From Frigoribacterium faeni (GTDB lineage Bacteria > Actinomycetota > Actinomycetes > Actinomycetales > Microbacteriaceae): a DNA stretch of 64,000 nucleotides. Numbering within the stretch: the stretch's first letter is position 1; every line of letters starts with the position of its first letter. This document shows, piece after piece, positions 60,731 to 64,000 of the stretch. The notes under the pieces are model-generated. The model made no database searches. It saw nothing but the letters and a program-made list of their open reading frames with translations, and was not told where the DNA came from. The DNA is taken from positions 1 to 64,000 of the forward strand of contig NZ_BJUV01000001.1 of assembly GCF_007988805.1 (NCBI RefSeq), read 5' to 3'. The translations under genes and the position numbers were made by a program.

Positions 60731-60946
60731 TCAGCTGTACGTCAGGGCGATGACCGCGACGTCGAGGGTGCGGTAGGCCCCTTCGGCGCGCGTGGCCGAA
60801 CGGACGCGACCGCGCAGGACCTCGAAGCGGCCGTCGGTCTCGCGGACGAAGCCGATGACGCCGGCCGTGGGGGTCGAGACGCGGTGATAGCCCTCGCCCA
60901 GCGGGATGACCTCGGCGCGGGACGTCTTCTCGAGAACAGCTCCCAT
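60731..60946 (-). CDS. Conserved-looking 71-residue small protein
   Basis: A 71-residue basic, non-membrane protein starting MGAVLEKTSRAEVIPLGEGY and ending in a beta-strand-rich part. I do not recognise a family. Support for expression is good: a strong AGGAGG lies 6-8 bases before the ATG and two hairpins follow the stop. It lies between the recombinase and an EamA exporter. Longer frames upstream are shadows. Confidence 0.75.
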   Translation of the reverse strand: MGAVLEKTSRAEVIPLGEGYHRVSTPTAGVIGFVRETDGRFEVLRGRVRSATRAEGAYRTLDVAVIALTYS

Positions 60947-61045
60947 GGTGTTCCTCCTCTTGCTGTCGCCGGACCGGCACTGGTCCGACGGATGAAGAGT
61001 ACGCGTGGACACCCCGCGATCGGGGTACAGATCGCCCAGGAACCA

Positions 61046-61930
61046 TCACACGGGTGGTGGCTCGGTCGGTCGGGCGATCCGGCGCCGCGCCGTGGCCGTC
61101 ACGCCGACGCTCGCCGCGGTCACGAACGTCAGCGCGACCAGTTCGCGCAGGCCCAGCCGCTCCCCGAGCACGACCAGCCCTGCGAGCGCCGCGACCGCCG
61201 GCCCGAGGCTCGACAGCACGCCGAACACGCGCGTCGGCAGGCGGCGGAGCGCCACCATCTCGAGGGCGTAGGGAACGGCCGAGGTCGCCAGGGCGACGAT
61301 CGCGAAGACGCCGAGGAGGCGCGGGTCGGCCGAGACCGCGGCCGTCGCGTCCGCCGCGCCGAAGGGGACGACCACCACGGCGGCGACGAGCATCGAGACG
61401 GCGAGTCCGGACAGGGAGTCCCGGCGCCGTCCGAGGCTCGCGTTGGCGACGATGTAGCCGGCCCAGAAGGCCCCCGCACCGAGGGCCAGCACGACTCCGA
61501 TCGCCGGGATCGTCCCGCTCGAGTCGGAGCCGAGCACCACCACGCCGGCGAGCGCGAGCACCGCCCAGCCCGCGTCGAGCCATCTCCGGGTCTGCGCGAG
61601 CGCGACGACGAGGGGGCCGAGGAACTCCAGGGTGACCGCGACGCCGAGCGGGACGACGTCGATGGCGAGGTAGATGAGGGAGTTCATGCCGGCGAGCGCG
61701 AGGCCGAGGAGGACGACGCCGAGCCAGGTGCGGGCGTCCCAGCCCCGCACCCGGGGCCGGAACACGACGAGGAGGATGACGGCTCCGAAGCCGAGTCGCA
61801 GGGCCGCGGCCCCCATCGGGCCGAGCGCCTCGAAGTGCGTCCGGGCCAGGGCGGCGCCGAACTGGACGGAGAAGATGGCGGCGACCGCGAGGACGGGCGC
61901 GGGGACGAGCTCGAGCGACGGACGTCTCAC
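61046..61930 (-). CDS. EamA/DMT-family exporter (RhtA-like)
   Basis: A 294-residue inner-membrane transporter with about ten helices in two EamA repeats; blocks like LEFLGPLVVAL (about 103-113) and SLGPAVAALAGLVVLGERL (about 245) are typical of the threonine/homoserine-exporter branch. I chose GTG 61930 with GAGGAG upstream; upstream frames are shadows. One GAGGAGGCGCG word (61313-61323) sits inside as RLLG. Substrate is unproven. Confidence 0.88.
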   Translation of the reverse strand: MRRPSLELVPAPVLAVAAIFSVQFGAALARTHFEALGPMGAAALRLGFGAVILLVVFRPRVRGWDARTWLGVVLLGLALAGMNSLIYLAIDVVPLGVAVTLEFLGPLVVALAQTRRWLDAGWAVLALAGVVVLGSDSSGTIPAIGVVLALGAGAFWAGYIVANASLGRRRDSLSGLAVSMLVAAVVVVPFGAADATAAVSADPRLLGVFAIVALATSAVPYALEMVALRRLPTRVFGVLSSLGPAVAALAGLVVLGERLGLRELVALTFVTAASVGVTATARRRIARPTEPPPV

Positions 61931-62026
61931 GACGGGACTCTCCTCACAGGGACCGGCCGGACGGGACGGCGGTCGGGACGTGTGCCGCGGGCGGCCGTGG
62001 CCGCGACGCGGCACTACGATCGTGGC

Positions 62027-62434
62027 ATGCCCGACGCTCTCTCCGTCACCTCCTCGGTGATCGAGCTCTTCGGCTGGTTCGGCTTCGTCGTGGGGACGCC
62101 GTTCGTCCTCGCCGGAGCCGCGCTGCGGAGCCGCGCCCGACGCTACGAGGAGACGGTCGCCGTGGTCATCCCGGCCCCCGCGTACGCGCGCGTGGCGACC
62201 GCCCGCTGGATGGACTCCTGGGGCGACCTCCACGAGACGCAGTTCGAGGAGTACGCGATCGAGACGCCGGTCGAGACCGAGCTGACGGTGCACTACGACC
62301 CCCGCCGCCCCTCCCGGGCCCGGACGGATGCGCCGCATGAGGACGGGCGTGCGCTGACGATGGTCGGCCGGGTGCTGCTGAGCGTCGGAGCGGTGTGCGC
62401 CCTCGCCTCGGTGGCCCTCCTGTTCGTCGACTGA
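62027..62434 (+). CDS. Small membrane protein, DUF3592-like
   Basis: A 135-residue protein with two membrane helices (about 12-32 and 108-132) and a soluble loop with beta-strand character (TVHYDPRRPSRA). It resembles DUF3592 proteins, which have the same two-helix/beta layout, of unknown function. ATG 62027. It is divergent from the EamA gene, 96 bp away. Confidence 0.72.
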   Translation: MPDALSVTSSVIELFGWFGFVVGTPFVLAGAALRSRARRYEETVAVVIPAPAYARVATARWMDSWGDLHETQFEEYAIETPVETELTVHYDPRRPSRARTDAPHEDGRALTMVGRVLLSVGAVCALASVALLFVD

Positions 62435-62488
62435 CCGACGACGCGGACGGCGTCACTAGACTCGGCCCCAATCGTCGAGGGGAGAGTC

Positions 62489-64000
62489 GTGGGCGTCATC
62501 ACACGGGCAGTCCGGTTCGCGGCGGCGACGGCGTTCGGCGCCGTCGTCCTGATCGCCGGGACGACGATCGGCGTCTCCCCCGCCCATGCCGAGGCGCCCG
62601 TGGACCTCGCGGGCTCGTACGTGGTCGACCAGGCCGGTGTGCTCGATCCCGACGACGAGCAGCGGGTCGAGCAGTCGCTCGACACCCTCGCGGCCGAGAA
62701 CGGCACGAACCTCTTCGTCGTCTACGTCGACTCGTTCAGCTCGCCGTCCGATCGGACGGACTGGGGCCGGGCGACGGCCGAGCTGAATCAGCTGGGGGTC
62801 AACGACATCCTGCTCTCGGTGGCCGTCGACGACCGCCTCTACGACCTCTCGATCGCCGACGACTCCGCCGTCACCGCGGCGGACCAGGCGAGTCTCGAAT
62901 CCGACGTGCTCGTCCCCGAGCTGCGCGACTCGGACTGGGCGGGCGCCGCGACGTCGTTGGCCGCCGCGCTCGGTTCCGACGGGGCGGACTCCGGGGGCGG
63001 TGGCGACGCCACCTGGCTGCTCTGGACCCTGGGCGTCCTGGCCCTCGTCGTCGTCGTGGTGGTGGCCGTCGTCCTGCTGGCGCGCGGCCGTCGCCGCCGG
63101 CGGCTGCTCGAGCGGACCCGCGCCGAGCTGACCGAGCTCGAGCGCCGCGCGGCGGGCATGCTCGTCGCGCTCGACGACGAGATCACCGCGGGTGCCCAGG
63201 AGGTCGGCTTCGCGTCGGCGCAGTTCGGCGACGAGGCCGCCCGGCCGTTCGTCGCGGCCGTCGCCGCCGCACGCGAGAGCGCGCGTGAGGCGTTCGAGCT
63301 GAGGCAGCGACTGGACGACTCCGTGCCCGACTCGGACGAGCAGCGTCGCGAGTGGACTCAGCGCATCATCGAGCTCTGCGAGAGCGCCGGCGAGGCGCTG
63401 GACACGCAGTCGGACGCCTTCGACGAGCTCCGTCGCGCCGAGGACGACGCTCCGCGCGACGCCGCGGCCCTCACGGACGAGGCGCGCGTCCGCCGCGCCC
63501 GCCTCGACGACACGCGCGCCACCCTCGTCTCGCTCGCACGGACGTACTCCCCCACGGCCGTCGCCACCATCGTCGACAACGCCGACCAGGCCGATCGGCT
63601 GCTCGACTTCGTCTCGGAGTGCCGGTCGGCGGCCGAGGCCCACCTGACGTCCGCCGAGACCGGACAGGCCGTCGCCCGTATCCGCGCCGCCCGTCAGGCC
63701 CTCGGCCAGGTCGACCAGCTGGCCGACGCGGTCGACCGCTCCGCGTCCGCGCTCACCACGGCGGGCAGCACCATCCCGGCCATGACGGAGGATCTCCGGT
63801 CCGACCTCACGACGGCTCGATCCGTCGATCCGTCGAGCTCACCGTCCGGAGGCGACCTCTCCGCTGCCGTCACGGCCACGCAGGAGGCTCTGCGCTTCGC
63901 GGAGACGACCCGCGACGATCCGCTCGCGGTCATCGATCGTCTCGACACGGCGAACAGCCGGATGGACGCCGCCCTCGCGGCGGTCCGCGACGCCGAGACC
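62489..64000 (+). CDS. TPM-domain secreted membrane protein with long coiled coil (partial)
   Basis: Reading frame open to the window edge (504 codons, no stop). GTG 62489 with GGGGAGAG upstream. A signal peptide (cleavage near SPAHA-E, about 36) is followed by a TPM domain (about 42-165), a beta-propeller-like fold often linked to membrane protein repair or phosphatase activity, then a Gly linker, one membrane helix (about 178-200) and a long charged coiled-coil region. The 3' end is outside the window. Confidence 0.85.
   Translation, partial: MGVITRAVRFAAATAFGAVVLIAGTTIGVSPAHAEAPVDLAGSYVVDQAGVLDPDDEQRVEQSLDTLAAENGTNLFVVYVDSFSSPSDRTDWGRATAELNQLGVNDILLSVAVDDRLYDLSIADDSAVTAADQASLESDVLVPELRDSDWAGAATSLAAALGSDGADSGGGGDATWLLWTLGVLALVVVVVVAVVLLARGRRRRRLLERTRAELTELERRAAGMLVALDDEITAGAQEVGFASAQFGDEAARPFVAAVAAARESAREAFELRQRLDDSVPDSDEQRREWTQRIIELCESAGEALDTQSDAFDELRRAEDDAPRDAAALTDEARVRRARLDDTRATLVSLARTYSPTAVATIVDNADQADRLLDFVSECRSAAEAHLTSAETGQAVARIRAARQALGQVDQLADAVDRSASALTTAGSTIPAMTEDLRSDLTTARSVDPSSSPSGGDLSAAVTATQEALRFAETTRDDPLAVIDRLDTANSRMDAALAAVRDAET

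Noticed and set aside
59906-61930. tRNA-linked genomic island
   Set aside because: No second copy of the tRNA 3' end in the window, no integrase partners and composition like the neighbours.
59069-62026. Long plus-strand frame through pdxH, tRNA and EamA region
   Set aside because: It crosses a tRNA gene and is compositionally antisense; only its last part (62027-62434) is a credible gene.

Overview
This window is chromosomal DNA of a high-G+C (roughly 70% by eye) Gram-positive actinobacterium, most probably a member of the Microbacteriaceae. The reasons are the gene order (argS, lysA, hom-thrC-thrB, rho, prfA, prmC, tsaC, wecA, atpIBEFHAGDC in one direction; dxr, rseP and ispG together; proS beside nusA), the frequent GTG starts, and the two-domain lipoprotein FKBPs. 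The genus cannot be fixed from sequence alone. Nearly all genes lie on the minus strand. Gaps are short: no gene-free stretch exceeds 300 bases. There is no rRNA, CRISPR array, insertion sequence or prophage; one tRNA (Arg, anticodon CCG) is present.

Region by region (minus strand unless noted). 1-3061: nusA and proS, with an odd partial duplication and hairpin at the nusA stop. 3084-8348: a Bat-like operon (MoxR AAA+ ATPase, DUF58, small membrane protein, two von Willebrand A proteins, and a membrane protein with a TPR-like segment). 8377-11072: a metQ-metN-metI methionine ABC importer. 11270-14985: ispG, the site-2 protease rseP and dxr. 15057-17296: two tandem lipoprotein FKBP prolyl isomerases and an OsmC-type peroxidase; a divergent asparaginase (+) follows. 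18393-34719: a nine-gene envelope cluster with FHA, PP2C phosphatase, PknB-like kinase, a 1,948-residue Ig/FN3 surface protein, MoxR, DUF58, a transglutaminase-like membrane protein lacking the catalytic Cys and His, a zinc-ribbon/FHA protein and a short EccC-like fragment. 34893-36208: ogt (+) and yaaA. 36232-43720: the complete F-type ATP synthase operon with an AtpI-like gene. 43717-57536: cell-wall lipid carrier synthesis (wecA), translation and termination genes (tsaC, prmC, prfA, rho), the threonine/lysine branch (thrB, thrC, hom, lysA), a DUF2993 protein and argS. 57619-64000: a mixed tail with a lipoprotein (+), class-I glutamine amidotransferase, pdxH, tRNA-Arg (+), a serine recombinase, a 71-residue protein, an EamA exporter, a small membrane protein (+) and a TPM-domain protein (+) running off the window.

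How the genes work together: many neighbours are translationally coupled by ATGA or GTGA overlaps, especially in the two MoxR clusters, the thr genes, and tsaC-wecA-atpI. The kinase, phosphatase and two FHA proteins form a plausible phospho-switch bracketing the giant surface protein and its MoxR/DUF58 partners. This 16-kb cluster is the best candidate for a little-described system.

The most unusual DNA-level signal is a short word, GAGGAGGCGCG (either strand), which I counted 11 times by eye. It occurs inside genes in several reading frames. One copy beside a near-match, and one full pair, form inverted-repeat hairpins directly after proS and ispG, an arrangement reminiscent of DNA-uptake or repeat-signature sequences.
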